Shown: positions 36,796 to 48,669 of the stretch, piece after piece
How positions within the stretch are numbered: position 1 is the stretch's first letter
How the letters are laid out: every line of letters begins with the position of its first letter
Source of the DNA: Carnegiea gigantea
Taxonomy: Eukaryota; Streptophyta; Magnoliopsida; Caryophyllales; Cactaceae
DNA length: 64,000 bases
Assembly (NCBI GenBank): GCA_029747015.1
Contig: JAKOGI010001263.1
Coordinates: 201,001-265,000, forward strand
Direction: 5' to 3'
The notes under the pieces: generated by a model
What the model was told of the DNA's origin: nothing
Seen by the model: only the letters and a program-made list of their open reading frames with translations
The model's database searches: none
Translations under genes and position numbers: made by a program

Positions 36796-39587
36796 TATCA
36801 TTGTTCAGCTGTTGAAATGTCAGATGTTTTGGGTTCGACTATAACTCATTCTAGGCCTGTTATTGGTGAGGTGTTTAGATGCAAATCTCAGAAATTTAAC
36901 CTTTTTTCTGTGGGGCATTGATGCCAACTCTTTCTCATGGGAGCCTTCTGAATGTTGAAATATCTTGAATGTTGAGGTGTCCGTCTATGCCATGATAAAG
37001 AGGATGAGGTGTCTTCTATGGCTTGATCGTCTTGAACCTAGTTACCTGATCATCTAAAGTTGGGTTGATGTCCTTTCTATAAGGATGTCCTATTTAATAT
37101 AAGGGTGATCACACTTGTGTGAAGCCCTCTTCGAGGATGGGGCCCCTACTTTTACTTTTGCTGATTAAGGGACGGGTTAAAGGATAGATATCTTTTATGA
37201 TAACTATTCATGTAATCCTAAGAACCTTTAATGTAGATACATTATTGACCAGTGCTGTGTGCCCTTATTGTGGGATTGATGCGAAGCTTGATTGCATTCT
37301 TCTTTGATCCAAAGTTCTATTAGTGATCAAGGAGAAAGGTAGGCTATTAAGTTAGTTGAAGACCCATGCATAGACATAGGTGCAATTGTTAGCCTAAGTG
37401 AGACTATGCATGCATGCTGACTATACATAATTAGTTGTGCTAACTGTGCAGACATGTCCTAATCTAACCTCTTATGCATATAGGTAAAAGTCTCATGCTT
37501 AGTTTGGGGTCCATTAAATAAATCCCAATTAAGGTACATGTGACTGATGGTTTAGGCATGGTGGTGTTTTACAGCTTAGGCCACAACATACTGTAGGGTA
37601 AAGGGTAAAAGGTTGAGTGATTGATGGCTTAGGCCAGGTCACAAGGTACACCAGGATAGAGAATATTTCTTTTTAATGGAGGAGTAACTTTCAATTTTAC
37701 ATTAAAGTGCTCATATTTTGAAGAAAGCCCCAATTTCTATTGTTATAATAGAAGCCCTAGATGTCTAGGGATATGACAGATAAATATGCTTTTGTTTGTG
37801 CTGCCTAGAGTAGCCCCTATTTTAGTATAAAGAATATGGTTAGGAGGAAGTTGTAATGTGGGTGAATGGTTTGTTCAAGTATGGTTTGTTGGAAGTATGC
37901 AATGGAATGCTTCTTGTCCTAAAAACCCAAGGTTTCATTTCTACTCTCCTTTTGCATGGTCCACCTCTTCAGGTTTTCGGACTAGCCATTCTTTTTTGGT
38001 TCTTTTTTTATTCCCCTTTTTTCTTTGAAGACCAACCAAAGGATTTAATGGAAATGAATCTTTATGGTTGGGCCTTAAAGAGGTTATCTATATATCCAAT
38101 GCAGAATCAAGTCAGTAGTAATTTGAGAATATGAACACACAGCTTAAGGATAGATGCTTCTAGAAAGATTTTTTAAAGTAGGCTTTAGTGTTAAGGTTAC
38201 CAAGAGAGGAAATTGATATGAAGGCTCACATAACCCTTATGAAATCCCTAAGTGTGCATGTGAGAATAGTGCGAATCAACAATTTTGGCATCCTTTATTC
38301 TTCTTTTTAAAGTTTTTTTTCATTCTTCTCTTCTCATTTTATCTTGATTCATCTTCTCTTTTATTGTTGTTTTTTTTTCCCTTGTGTCTTTGGACGGGAC
38401 CGTTTGGTCAGAACTCTCTGTTTGATTGTTGATTTTGACATTGATGTCACCCTAACACACTCTTACTCCCTGGTTAGGTCAGATGTGGTTATGAAATAAA
38501 TAGGCTTGTTGAATGCTCAAAGGGATTCCAAGTGGTAACTATTCGGGTTTGATAAGGGAATGATATAGGTCACTAATGGAGGCATGCAATTCTAGGCATA
38601 TCCCTTAGACTTGCATGTCTTGTTATTTTTCATGAGATTGAAATTCTTGGCCTTCCTCAGATATTATTTCATTTTCCCTCCTTTTGCTTAGCTGGCCTTA
38701 TTAGGTTTCCCTCCATTTTTTGTTTTTTTCCTTTTTGTTCTCTTTTTCTTAACTTTAGCTTTGTCATTAGATAAGAGCATTCTAGTAAGGAAGGAGGAAA
38801 TTTAGAATAGGCTTAGGAAGTATAAAAGTTTAGAAGTTTCAAGAATTAGATTCAGAAATGGGAATATTGGTGGATTATTTAAGGGACTCTCGAAGTCAAG
38901 TCATGAATGCAAGTTTAAGGGGTTGGTAGGGCACCTTAGATTAAACATGTTGTGTAAAGGTATATAGTAGGCTTAGTAGTTAAAGCCTAAAAGTGATTAC
39001 TGATAAGCTTTGTCTCCTATTTAGGTCTCTTAGATGAATGGGATAACCCATTAATAACATTTTTGTAAACTTCATTATAAGATCTTAGGTCCATTGTCAA
39101 AAATGTGCCTAAGGTGGGTCACTTAGCTTGACCTGAAGTGACCCCTTAAGGTTTTTTTTTAGGGGGAGGGAATTTGGGGTGAATCCTTAAATGACCTGAG
39201 TTTTTAAGCTTGAGCTTCTTAACTCTTTGTCCAAGATCAATAGCTAGAGTTTCATGCTCCTTTAAATTTTGCGATCACTTCCCTAAGATTTCCCATTATC
39301 AACTTACCTCTAGGTCTGCCATTAGGAGTAACATTTATTAATGTCCATCTAAGCGTCGTCTTTTTCATCTTCCCAATCCCAAATAACGAGGTGCTAGTTT
39401 GCAAGATGGAATATGGTAAGGTGGGTAACAGTCTTAGCCATGGGTTGAGGAAATGGTTAATGACTTGAGGTTAGGTGAAAAGGCGACAATGACTATATGG
39501 GCTTAAAGTTTTAGGTTGGTATAAGAATAAATAGTCAAAGGTTGCTTGTTTAGATGAAAACAAGCCTTATCATAGACTCGGTTTTGT
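36796..39587. other. Intergenic sequence without recognised features
   Basis: The only frame of note (37856-38134, plus) has no recognisable domain and reads through T-rich sequence; I do not call it. No repeat ends were recognised. It may be an old retroelement, but I cannot show that. Confidence 0.4.
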
Positions 39588-39595
39588 GTTAGGCT

Positions 39596-40151
39596 TAGGG
39601 GTGGTAATTTCACGCATACCTGATGGATATCCATTCCATCCGACCCGAAAAAGCGAGTGAGATGGTGGATAGATGATGGATGATGGTTTAACGAATTGGA
39701 TTGGATCCAGGTGATGATCCATTCGACCCACCACCTGATCAATCTCCCGTTTAGTCATTTACTTGTTTACCTCCTATTTGCAATTGGTTTACTTTTTATT
39801 TTTATCCTTTCAATTTTTAGTCATCTTTCGAACAATTATATTGTTAATTCTATGATTTTTATCAAAATTAATATGATGATACGATATTTATTCATTCCTT
39901 GTATCTAAAGTATTTTTTAAAACTTTTCGAAAGACAAAGCTTACTTTTTTATATAAATTTTCTAACATATTATATATAAACTTTCATCACCTATTTATAA
40001 CCCGATCCATCAGTTTTCACCCGCAGATAGTGATGGATGGATTGGATTAGAATTTTATGGATGATGGGTGGATTAGATGAAGCGGATTGAAGCAGATGAT
40101 AGATGTGGATGATGGTTTACCCAACCAGAACCCAATCCATTGCCGCCCTTG
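39596..40151. mobile_element. Non-autonomous hAT-type MITE, 556 bp
   Basis: The element starts TAGGGGTGGTAAT and ends in CCGCCCTTG, imperfect inverted termini of the hAT TAGGGGTGG type. The 8-bp target duplication GTTAGGCT is exact at 39588-39595 and 40152-40159. The inside is built of GATGGAT/ATCCATC-like repeats in both orientations at the two ends. The short frames in it are repeat-derived. Confidence 0.88.
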
Positions 40152-40159
40152 GTTAGGCT

Positions 40160-41088
40160 TAGACTGCTGACCTATGGGCCTAAGTTGAGTCTAAATCTAG
40201 CTCATATGAATCATGGGCCTATATTGGGCCTAAGCATGACTTTTCTTTTCCAAGACTGTGCCAGTTTAGACATATGAAAGGATTCAAGTGAACTCATGCA
40301 TGGATCCTAGACCTAAATAATGGATGTATAATGCATGGACCATAAAGTTATGCATGAATCAAATATATAGGTCTTAATTGACCATGTGCATTATGAATAT
40401 GATGCATGATTTGATGCAACCTAGAATAGACTAGGACTTTAAAGGTATGATAGGCCACATTATGGACTTTGGGCCTCGATGGACTCGAGATTATGCGTGA
40501 TGACACCAAATGATCTATGACTCTTTGGGCCCAGGTAGTCCACAATTCATGTGTTAAGACCCAACAATGGCCTTTATACTTTCCTAATCATGTAATTAGA
40601 CTTGCATGCTTATTAACTAAAGTGATTTGGACCTAAACTAATGATGTCGACTCTTATATTATAATGTATGCAATGCCTAGAAACTAAACAATTATCTACC
40701 AGTCCTCTCTCAACGCAAGACCAAAACACTTGGGCTTGACCTAATCTAAGAGGCTTAAAACCAAACAACACCCTCAGCTGGATCAGACGAATATTTTTCC
40801 AAGATGGGATATTAAATAAAATGATGATGCTATAGAACTCTAAAGCATCAATACATGGGTCTTTTGGGTACATATCAAGTTTAGCTAGTACAGTAGAGTT
40901 AAAAAATTATGGATACATATGAATTCCAACCTAATCCAAAGTTCTAAGTTATATGTGGTTTAGGTAAGGTTACAATAGTCTTCCCATGACCTAAACTCTT
41001 CATCATCTATGGGTGCATGACAAGATTAGGATATTTAGTTGTTTCCCTTGTATTATGTAGATTAAGTAAAGCACACTACGAGTGGGTG
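40160..41088. other. Intergenic sequence without recognised features
   Basis: It contains scattered ATGCATGA and GGGCCTA motifs and no convincing frame. It lies between the MITE and the putative hAT terminus at 41089. Confidence 0.4.
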
Positions 41089-41260
41089 TAGGGTTGTTCA
41101 TTGGTCCAGGACCGGACTGGACTAGACCAGACTGGCTTGGCCTAGACTAGCTAGGACAGAAGAGCAAATCGAGACCAAGTTAGGGACAGAGGACCGGACT
41201 GATCCAAATTCGGTCCGGATCGAGATCAGACTGAATTTGGACCGAGTCTTCCTACTGCTT
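41089..41260. repeat. Putative hAT terminus with subterminal GGACCGGACTGG-type repeats
   Basis: TAGGGTTGTTCATTGGTCC at 41089 is of the hAT terminal type and is followed by repeated GGACCGGACTGG / GGTCCGGATCG motifs. It lies about 0.9 kb downstream of the 3' end of the hAT transposase gene, where a terminus is expected. I did not find the opposite terminus, so the element limits are unproved. Confidence 0.5.
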
Positions 41261-42029
41261 GCAGTTTAATTCAACGTTCAAATAATGGGTTGCTGTTTGC
41301 TGCTAATTGCTTGTAGTAAGCCTAAATATGTTAACTCACACTAATGATTAATGGACAAAAATCAAATACCTTTGAGTTCAGTAGTCCACACCAGATATTG
41401 GTTCCAATCTCTAACTTAGACTAGGTGACTTGAAATAAATCAATTGACTTACCGACTGACCAATTTACCAAACTAATACATCCAAAGCAAAAATCTAACG
41501 CAACTCTCAAGCTTAAAAACTTTAATACATGACCAACTAAACCTAAAAGTGAATTACATAACCAAAGTTTTAAGTATTAAATAACATGCTCTTTTCTCAA
41601 AGTGAGTTAAGTGACTTAATCTTCAAACTAATGCTAATGCGAATCCCAAACTTGAAACCACTATCTTGGACTTGGAGAAGGACTTTCTTGCAAGAATGTG
41701 CTCCTCTCTCAAATGTTCAACTAATTACTCAAGTAATATGTGAAATAAATAAAAGATTGAGTTAGTAAATATAAAAACCAACAATTAATTTAGCGAAGAA
41801 AAATAATAAAGATACTAAGATAATAATATAATGTAAAATTAACACAATTAAAAGAAAATTACCTCAATATTAAATGTTCAAAGTATCGCCCACATCAATC
41901 TCATTATCTTTAAGACTTAATTTCCTAAGATCTAAAATAAACACAATGAAAAGAACAAAAATAAAAATTGGAACATGTAATCATATAAAGCATATAAACC
42001 AAATTAAAAAGAAATAAAAAATTAAAAAT

Positions 42030-44314
42030 TACCCTTACCAAGGTCCCGCAATTCATCAAAGTGGCCATCCATATCTAACCTACTAATTGAGCTAAGCCAA
42101 TCTTGTGCACATGTAAGAGCTTGGACTATCTTTTTACAATTAAACCAAACAAAGTTCGTAAGTTAACAAAAGATAAATAAGTTATAAATTTATGATACAA
42201 AACAAAGAAATATACTAACTAATATTTACCTTTGGAGTTAAAGAAGTTCTAAATGAATCAAGAGTATGTCGTCCTGCACTGAATGCTGACTCCCATGCAA
42301 TCGTAGAAATAAGCACGACCAAGACATCACGAGCCATATGGGCAACCACAAGATATTAAGGACCATGCACTTTCCACCATCCCAACATATCATCCCCTGC
42401 TTCATCCTCTTCAAGTCCCTCATTTAGGTACTTTTGCAACCTTGTCTTAATGATTCCTCTTCCTCCATGTGACCCCTTTAACTTCTTTCTTAATTATGGT
42501 GTATAAGAGGTAGCTCCACTATATACATTACCCTTCTCAACTTCAGGTTATATCCCACAACTTTGCCTACTTTGAGGAGTAAATGGCTTGTACAATTGCC
42601 AATACTCATCAAATAAAGTTTCTAATTTCTCTCTCATTTTCAAAATTATAGCACTACCTTGTACTTCACCAAATGAATCATAAAGAGAAACCTCAAGACC
42701 TGCCAACTTGTGCCTAGGATCAAAGGTGGGAGCAATATACACCAAAGGGTTCATTTTCTCAGGTCTGCCATACTACTTATCATATTTCGTCCTCATCCTC
42801 TTTGCCATTTCTTTAAGTTTGTAACTCTAGATCCAATCTCCTCAATTTCCCCACTTTCTTCATCATTAGCATCAATGGTCTTAACAAGTTGCTCTAAGTT
42901 ACTTAACATAGTATGAATAGCCACAATTTCAAAGAAAAGTAAGTTGGACGTCACAAATAAAGTACCAGATAAACACAAAGTAATATTATAAAAAACCTCC
43001 AAAAAACCTAACAAGTGTTTAACTTGTTTCCAATGATTAGAGTTAGGAGGTCTATCTGCATCATCATCTTTTGCCAACTCCACATTATAATAAAGGTCTC
43101 TTTTCCTATACTTTGTGAATGCATGCTCATAGACTAAAGCAGTGCTAAGCATCTTATAAGTGCCTTTCATCTAGTGAGAACATCAAAAGATAAAGATGCC
43201 TTGCACTCAATTTTTTCTACAACTACACATTCTTCAAATTTTTGCAACCTAGTAGGAGATTGCCTAATAAATCTCACAGTAGCTCGAACATTCTTAACTA
43301 GCTTCCCAACAACCTTCAATCCATCCCATATAGCCAAATTAGGTATGTGAGTAATGCACCTAACATGTAAGAATTTTCTACCAGAGAAATGAAAATGACC
43401 ATGTCATTGAAACTCACCAATAAGGGCAGTACAAGTAGTGTTATTGCTCCCACCATTATCAACAGTAATAGAATACAGTTTAGATGCCAAACTCCAATTT
43501 TCTAAACACTTTCCAAGAACAAGAGCAATATCATCACCTTCATGACTAGAAATTGTACAAAAATCTAATATATTCTTATGTAATTTCCAATCATGATTAA
43601 TAAAGTGAGCAGTTATAACCATGTAGTTAATCCTCTAAAGCGAAGTCCATGTGTCTACTGTCACACATACCTTTTGACACGAACATATAAGATATTCTTT
43701 CAATTTCACCCTTTCATCCATATATAAGTGATAAATGTTTCTTGCAATGGTAATGCGTAAAGGCATATTAATTGAAGGACAACATATAAACATCATTAGC
43801 CTAAATCCCACATTATCAACAAATCTAAAGGGCAATTCATCTATTATGATCATTTTGGCTGTAGACTCCCCTGCCTCATGAGGGTTCAATACCCATGACT
43901 TTAATATGGCTTCTCCCTCATTGTTTGGATTCTTTTCAAAAACCAACTGATTTTGTGTTTGTATTCTTTGATTGTTTGGGTTTTCATGACAATTTAGAAA
44001 ATGATTTTTAATTTCTTTGTCCCATTCTTACTAGGGTCAGCCTTAAATATAATGAATATTTTCACTTACTAGCCACTCTTTTGCCATTCTCTTTGATCTC
44101 TTCAAAATGGTTCCAACACTCTGCCCTTTGGGTAGACTTTCTAGCTGCTTATTTCCCCTTACTTTTGCTTTGTGTTGCTCTCTGACTTGCCTCTTCCTCC
44201 TCTTCAATTTCAATAGGGTCATTTGGTTGATGCTCACTTAGAATATAGGTATCCATGTCAACTGATTCTTCCACTTCCAAACTATACCTCTTTTTGGATT
44301 TGGAGCTCGACATC
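42030..44314 (-). pseudogene. hAT transposase (RICESLEEPER-like), decayed
   Basis: Sense order on minus: a start region with SSSKSKKRYSLEVEES (from about 44312) and the acidic EIEEEEEASQRATQ; a BED-type zinc finger start (AECWNHFEEI, about 44130-44070) broken by stops; then CQKVCVTVDTWTSL (to 43635) and INHDWKLHKNILDFC with SITVDNGGSNN (43622-43404), parts of the RNase-H-like catalytic core; then NHWKQVKHLLGFLEVFYN (43170-42793), APTFDPRHKLAGLE (42754-42548), and a C-terminal hAT dimerisation region (DDMLGWWKVHGP, ARDVLVVLISTIAWESAFS, LDSFRTSLTPK, about 42435-42235). A spliced-looking last exon near 42060-42130 reads ALTCAQDWLSSISRL. Several stops and frame changes make it nonfunctional. Confidence 0.85.
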
Positions 44315-44354
44315 TTCCATTGACAAGTGACTACAAAATATAAGTAAATAAGCT

Positions 44355-44365
44355 TATATATATAT

Positions 44366-44445
<80 letters not shown>

Positions 44446-44510
44446 GTGTGTATGTATGTATGTATGTATGTATGTATGTACGTATGTATGTATGTATGTA
44501 TAAACACACA
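44355..44510. repeat. (TA)n / (TATG)n compound microsatellite
   Basis: About 75 bp of TA repeats with two small breaks is followed by about 75 bp of TATG repeats. The YIHTYIHT frame over it is an artefact. Confidence 0.95.
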
Positions 44511-44534
44511 CCATATACACATGCACATCATGCT

Positions 44535-45555
44535 AATTTAAAAAATTAAAATGCAAAAATTACATTTCGAGAACAAGCTATAAGGGACTCCTTGATGACT
44601 AATCTAATCGCAATTTGGATTTAAAAAGTACACTTTGCACCTGAAAATAACTAAAGAGTGAAATGACATTCTTATTATTGAAGTCAAAGGAAAGTGGATA
44701 ATATAATTATATAATACACATGCACATACAAAGAATGTCCTAGGTGAAAAAGAAATCACAATCAAAACAAAAACAATCCACCACTTAACTATTTAACTTA
44801 GCAAAGTCACATACAAGCATGCTCGAATAGGTTTCAATCCCATAAGAATCAAACTATTAAGTATTAGCTATTCCATTTGCAATTAGTAGAAAAGATGTGC
44901 TAGTTCACTATAATCATCTCATAGAACTTCCTACAAATGGTAATAATGGACATTTGAATATATGATGCCAAATTTAGCCTAGCAAACTCACATTTTGTGT
45001 TTAAAAAGCACAGAATGAAGAGCTGTTATATCACTTTTTTTCTTACCTCCAAAATAAAAGAATACCATTCGTACCACCACAATAAAAGTATGTATTATTT
45101 TTCTAAACTTGGCCTTTGTTCGATGACATTCAAAAAAATTTTGAAGAAAACAAAACCAGTGGTAAAAAGAATGAGGAATTTATTTTCATTTTCTGTAAGT
45201 GTTTAGATTAAGAACAACTGAATAAATGATAGAAATTGATTTATGTAATTCTAAGTGTCTAGAGAATAAATTAAGCATCCAGTAACAAGAGAACGTGCTT
45301 TTGGTTGATCTTAATTGAACTGCAATATTCTTTGAACTACGCAACATAGCTTTCTGTTTGTGAAATCAATCAAACCACCCAGCAAGTGCAGGCAAGTTGT
45401 CGGTGTTGGTTTGTTTGTTTTAAATGTAGGCAATACTTATTCCTACCCTTAGTTTTGAGTTCACACTAATGAAAGTATAAGCACCTTGCAAAGTCACATT
45501 AATCCTCTAAGAAAGATCAAGAAACTTAGCTTAGCAAACTCATATACTATTACAA
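44535..45555. other. Noncoding sequence upstream of the hAT gene
   Basis: It is AT-rich without a credible frame, and may include the 5' leader of the hAT element, whose second terminus I could not locate. Confidence 0.4.
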
Positions 45556-45825
45556 ACGTGGGCAGCGAGGTTTGGACTCGGAAAGGCATGTCGGACTTGG
45601 GACTCTAGGTGCCGTAGGGAGCCTGGAGAGGTTCAGCACTCCAACTGTCATCGGGGGACTGGAGAAGGCCAACTGCTGGCTACTGGAAGCGACTTGCGAG
45701 TGGATGCTGGAACTCAGAAGGACGTGAGGCTAGTGAGGCTGTGAGGGAGTGGGACTAAGGGGGGTGCGTCTGTGAGGGAGGCTGCTAAGGCCAAAGTTTG
45801 AACTCAAAACTCTGAAGTAAAGACG
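45556..45825. other. GC-richer unmatched segment at the left edge of the gag-protease element
   Basis: This segment has distinctly higher GC than its neighbours and adjoins the recognisable left LTR. It does not resemble the corresponding start of the right LTR (48114-48240). It may be a diverged LTR portion or unrelated DNA joined by recombination. Confidence 0.4.
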
Positions 45826-46244
45826 TGAATAGTAGAGAACATAGAGAGAGACAGTTTGAGAGAATGCTTTGTATTGCACTTGAAATGCTTGATGTATAAA
45901 TGAGCCCTCTTAGGGGTATATATACACATCCACCTCCTCAATGGATGGTGGAGATCTATTTGATCCTATGGCTATTATTACACATCCACAACATTCAATA
46001 CAAATATCCTAGATAATATATAGGTGTAGAATATTGTGATACATTCTAGAATAAGCTAGTACAAGTTACAAGGTCCTAGAATACTCCAAACGGTCCTAGA
46101 TCTTATAGAATGTTCTATAGCAATCTAGATGATTCTAAAGTGTTCTAGAAGGTTCTAGAATGTTCTAGCATATTCTAGAAGGCTCCAGAGCATTCTGCAA
46201 GATCCGGGAATGTTCTAGAAGTCTCCCGATATGCGATCCGTAAC
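45826..46244 (-). repeat. 3' LTR (partial match) with heat-shock-element-like array
   Basis: It aligns with about 48240-48666. On minus it runs from a GTTCTAGAA-rich upstream part through a TATA box (about 45917-45924) into the transcribed part. The polypurine tract TTTCTCCCCCACAC (plus sense) abuts its right end. Confidence 0.8.
46118..46220 (-). promoter_or_regulatory. Array of heat-shock-element-type pentamers in LTR U3
   Basis: At 46143-46165 the units TTC, GAA, TTC, GAA, TTC occur at exact 5-bp steps; TTCTAGAA recurs at 46173-46180, and GAA-TTC-GAA at 46208-46220, with a further GAA-TTC at 46118-46125. Alternating GAA/TTC every 5 bp is the heat-shock factor site. It lies upstream of the TATA box in the reading direction. 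The other LTR has a shorter version (GAA-TTC-GAA at 48462-48474). Confidence 0.65.
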
Positions 46245-46499
46245 TTTCTCCCCCACACAATCGGGCAACGTCGTCATTGCCTTTGGGTCTTCGTATGCTT
46301 GGCTCTTGAGTTGCCTCATCCCCAGGAGGTGTCTCTTTCACTTGGCTAGGTTGGCATGTTGTCCATAACTACTAGACACGTTGATCCTTTGTACGCTTAC
46401 GTCCTATCCTCATGCTAGCCCGTTTCCTCCTTTGTGCTAACTCCTTGGGTAGTATCGCTGGCATGGCACCCTTAAACGCCTCATCCTTCTTGAGGGCAG

Positions 46500-48081
46500 C
46501 TAAGTGACCTACTTCCTTACTTTTCGTGAATCAAAGGGCAGGCACCCTTCTTTTTCAGCTTCCCATCTCATGGGTAATGCATGAGCTTGCCTGTTATTCG
46601 TGATGAATAGGGTGCTAGCATAGGAAACTATGACGACTTTCACCTTATCGAGGAAGTCCATCGCTAGATAAACTTTCTATCATCAAGAGAAGAGATGGTT
46701 ATGTCGATCTTACCTATCTATGGTCCAACTTGGATGTCCGTACCTCGAGCAACTCCATAGATTAGAAGGCTCTTCACATGCACTCCCTTCACAGAGCCTT
46801 TCTCCTTTTTATAAGATAGGCGGATTTCATCGGTGAGTTCTTTTTCTATGTACACGATTTCCGCTCCTGTGTCCACCGTAGCTCAGAGTTTCTTACCACC
46901 ACCTTCGGTCTCTACATACATGCGGCCACTGAGTTGCTCCCCCACCTTTGTTTGGATGGCACTTAGGAGGGATATTAAGGCAGTATGCTTTTTCTCTTCT
47001 TGCTTCTCTTCCTTTATCACAAGAGTGGCAAGTTTTCCATGCTTTGGACACTCGAAAACCTAACAAGGTCTGTTGCAAAGGAAGCATGAGACCTTCTTTG
47101 GTGTCTCATCCATGTTGTGCTTCCCCTTGTCCTTGAATCCTATTAACTTGTCCTGCTTAGCAGACTGGTCTTGGTCTTCATCACTGTCTTGCCTCGTGAC
47201 TTCAAGGACTCCCTTTTGAATTTGAGGACTGATGGACAATGACAATTACAGATGAGAGATCTTGCACTCCATGACTTTTCAACTCCATGCTAGATAATCC
47301 CTGAAGGCCATCAAGGAAGTAGAAGAGTGTATCATGCTTTTGCATTCTTAGAATCTCTATGAGTAGTTCTTAGAACTCCTTAACATAGTTCTGAATATGA
47401 CCGTCCTTGTGCTGAAAGCATCGAAGCTTGGCCCTAGCCTTATATTCACTATTCTCTGGGTAGAACTGCTTCTTGAGTTATCTTTTGAATCCATCCTAAG
47501 TGTTAATAGGATCGGATCCTCTTCGAACATCATCACACCTGCGATGCCACAGCACAAGGGCTATATCCTTAAGGGAGAAAGTGGCATTGCTTACTTTTTA
47601 GGCGTCATACTCAATTTCCATTGTCCTATGATAGACTTCAGTCCCCAAAGGAAGTGGATACTTGGGCAGACCCACCGTTGACCACCGCGACCATGCACAC
47701 CTTGATTTGTGTCTCCAAACCCTTGGCCTTGCCTTGTATACCTCAATCTTAACCTTGCAAGCCTTGATCTAGGCCTTGCAAGCTTAGAGTTTGCCATCCT
47801 TAGTGGTCTCCGATACTCGAAGGGCTTGGATCTCCCTCTTAAAATCCGCCGCCACGGAGTTCACCGCTGCTTGTATCTCCCCCTTGAAACTCTTCTATGT
47901 CCCCCTCAAACCCGAGCTCCTCGATGAGTTTGTCCATGTCATCCACCCTACCCGTTAGGGCTGACATGGCGGTGTTGAGCTCTGCAAGCCTATCCTCCAT
48001 AAGGACCATCATGTCCTTGTTTTTGTCATTGCGCTTCTTTCCATGTTGTTAAGGGTTGGCATCAGTCACACTTGAAGCCAT
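46500..48081 (-). pseudogene. gag-protease of the TR-GAG-like element
   Basis: ATG at 48081 opens MASSVTDANP; the frame is then interrupted several times. Recognisable parts are a coiled N-terminal region (MEDRLAELNTAMSALTGRVDD), a gag stretch (SVIFRTML equivalent near 47400 and FKELLIEILRMQKHD), a zinc-knuckle-like CFLCNRPC / ECPKHGKLA with its histidine replaced, and a retropepsin with an intact VDTGAEIVYIEKE (about 46840-46880), followed by SSLDDRKFILAMDFLDKVKVV. Together these are the gag and aspartic-protease portions of a Ty3/gypsy polyprotein. No RT follows. Confidence 0.72.
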
Positions 48082-48099
48082 GAGCTCCAAAGCAAGTAA

Positions 48100-48111
48100 G
48101 CTCTGATACCA
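48100..48111 (-). other. Primer binding site (initiator tRNA-Met)
   Basis: On minus this reads TGGTATCAGAGC, complementary to the 3' end of plant initiator tRNA-Met. It starts 2 bp after the end of the 5' LTR (right LTR). Confidence 0.88.
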
Positions 48112-48113
48112 AT

Positions 48114-48666
48114 TGTCACGGGTTGATAATTCACTCAAATTCAAGCCCGTACAGCACTAACAAACTCACTTAAAACCCAACCTTAGTTTGCTAGTAACCT
48201 TGCTAGTTGCTTGACTTAGACTTTGTGAAAAGCTAAGTGAGCACTTCACGCACAAAGAGAACTTAGAGAGTGAGAGTTTGGGAGAATGCTTTGTATTGCG
48301 CTTGGAATGCTTGATATACAACTGAGCTCTGCGTGAGGGTATATATACACATCCACCTCCTTAATGAACAATGGAGATCTATTTGATCCTACTACTATTA
48401 TTACACATCCAAAATTTTCTATATAAATATCCTAGACACTACATAAGCGTAGAATAGCATGGAATATTCTAGAATAATCTAGTACAACGTAGAAGGTTTT
48501 AGAATACACTGCAAGGCCCTAGACTCTCTAGAAGATTCCAGAACAGTCTAGATGACTCTACAGTGCTCCAAATGATTCTAGAATGTTTTAGCATATTCCA
48601 GAAATCTCTAGAGCATTCTGGAGGATCCTGGAACGTTATACAAATCTCCCGATATGCAGTCTGTAA
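48114..48666 (-). repeat. 5' LTR of the TR-GAG-like element
   Basis: On plus it begins TGTCACGGGTTG and ends near CAGTCTGTAA. A TATA box lies at about 48340-48347. Degenerate TTCTAGAA units precede it in the reading direction. Confidence 0.8.
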
Positions 48667-48669
48667 AGT

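Larger units (their letters stand above)
45826..48666 (-). mobile_element. Non-autonomous LTR retrotransposon encoding gag and protease only (TR-GAG-like)
   Basis: Two LTR-like copies (45826-46244 and 48114-48666) flank about 1.9 kb. On minus the order is 5' LTR, initiator-tRNA-Met primer site (48100-48111), gag, zinc knuckle, retropepsin, polypurine tract (about 46245-46258), 3' LTR. No reverse transcriptase, RNase H or integrase is present. This architecture is that of TR-GAG elements, mobilised by enzymes of other retrotransposons. The left LTR lacks a recognisable match to the first 125 bp of the right one. Confidence 0.75.

Noticed and set aside
37856..38134. 92-codon frame with a hydrophobic middle, possible membrane protein
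   Set aside because: I see no recognisable domain. The hydrophobic part comes from T-rich sequence, and there is no gene context.
44331..44531. Threonine/tyrosine repeat frame
   Set aside because: It is purely a microsatellite translated.
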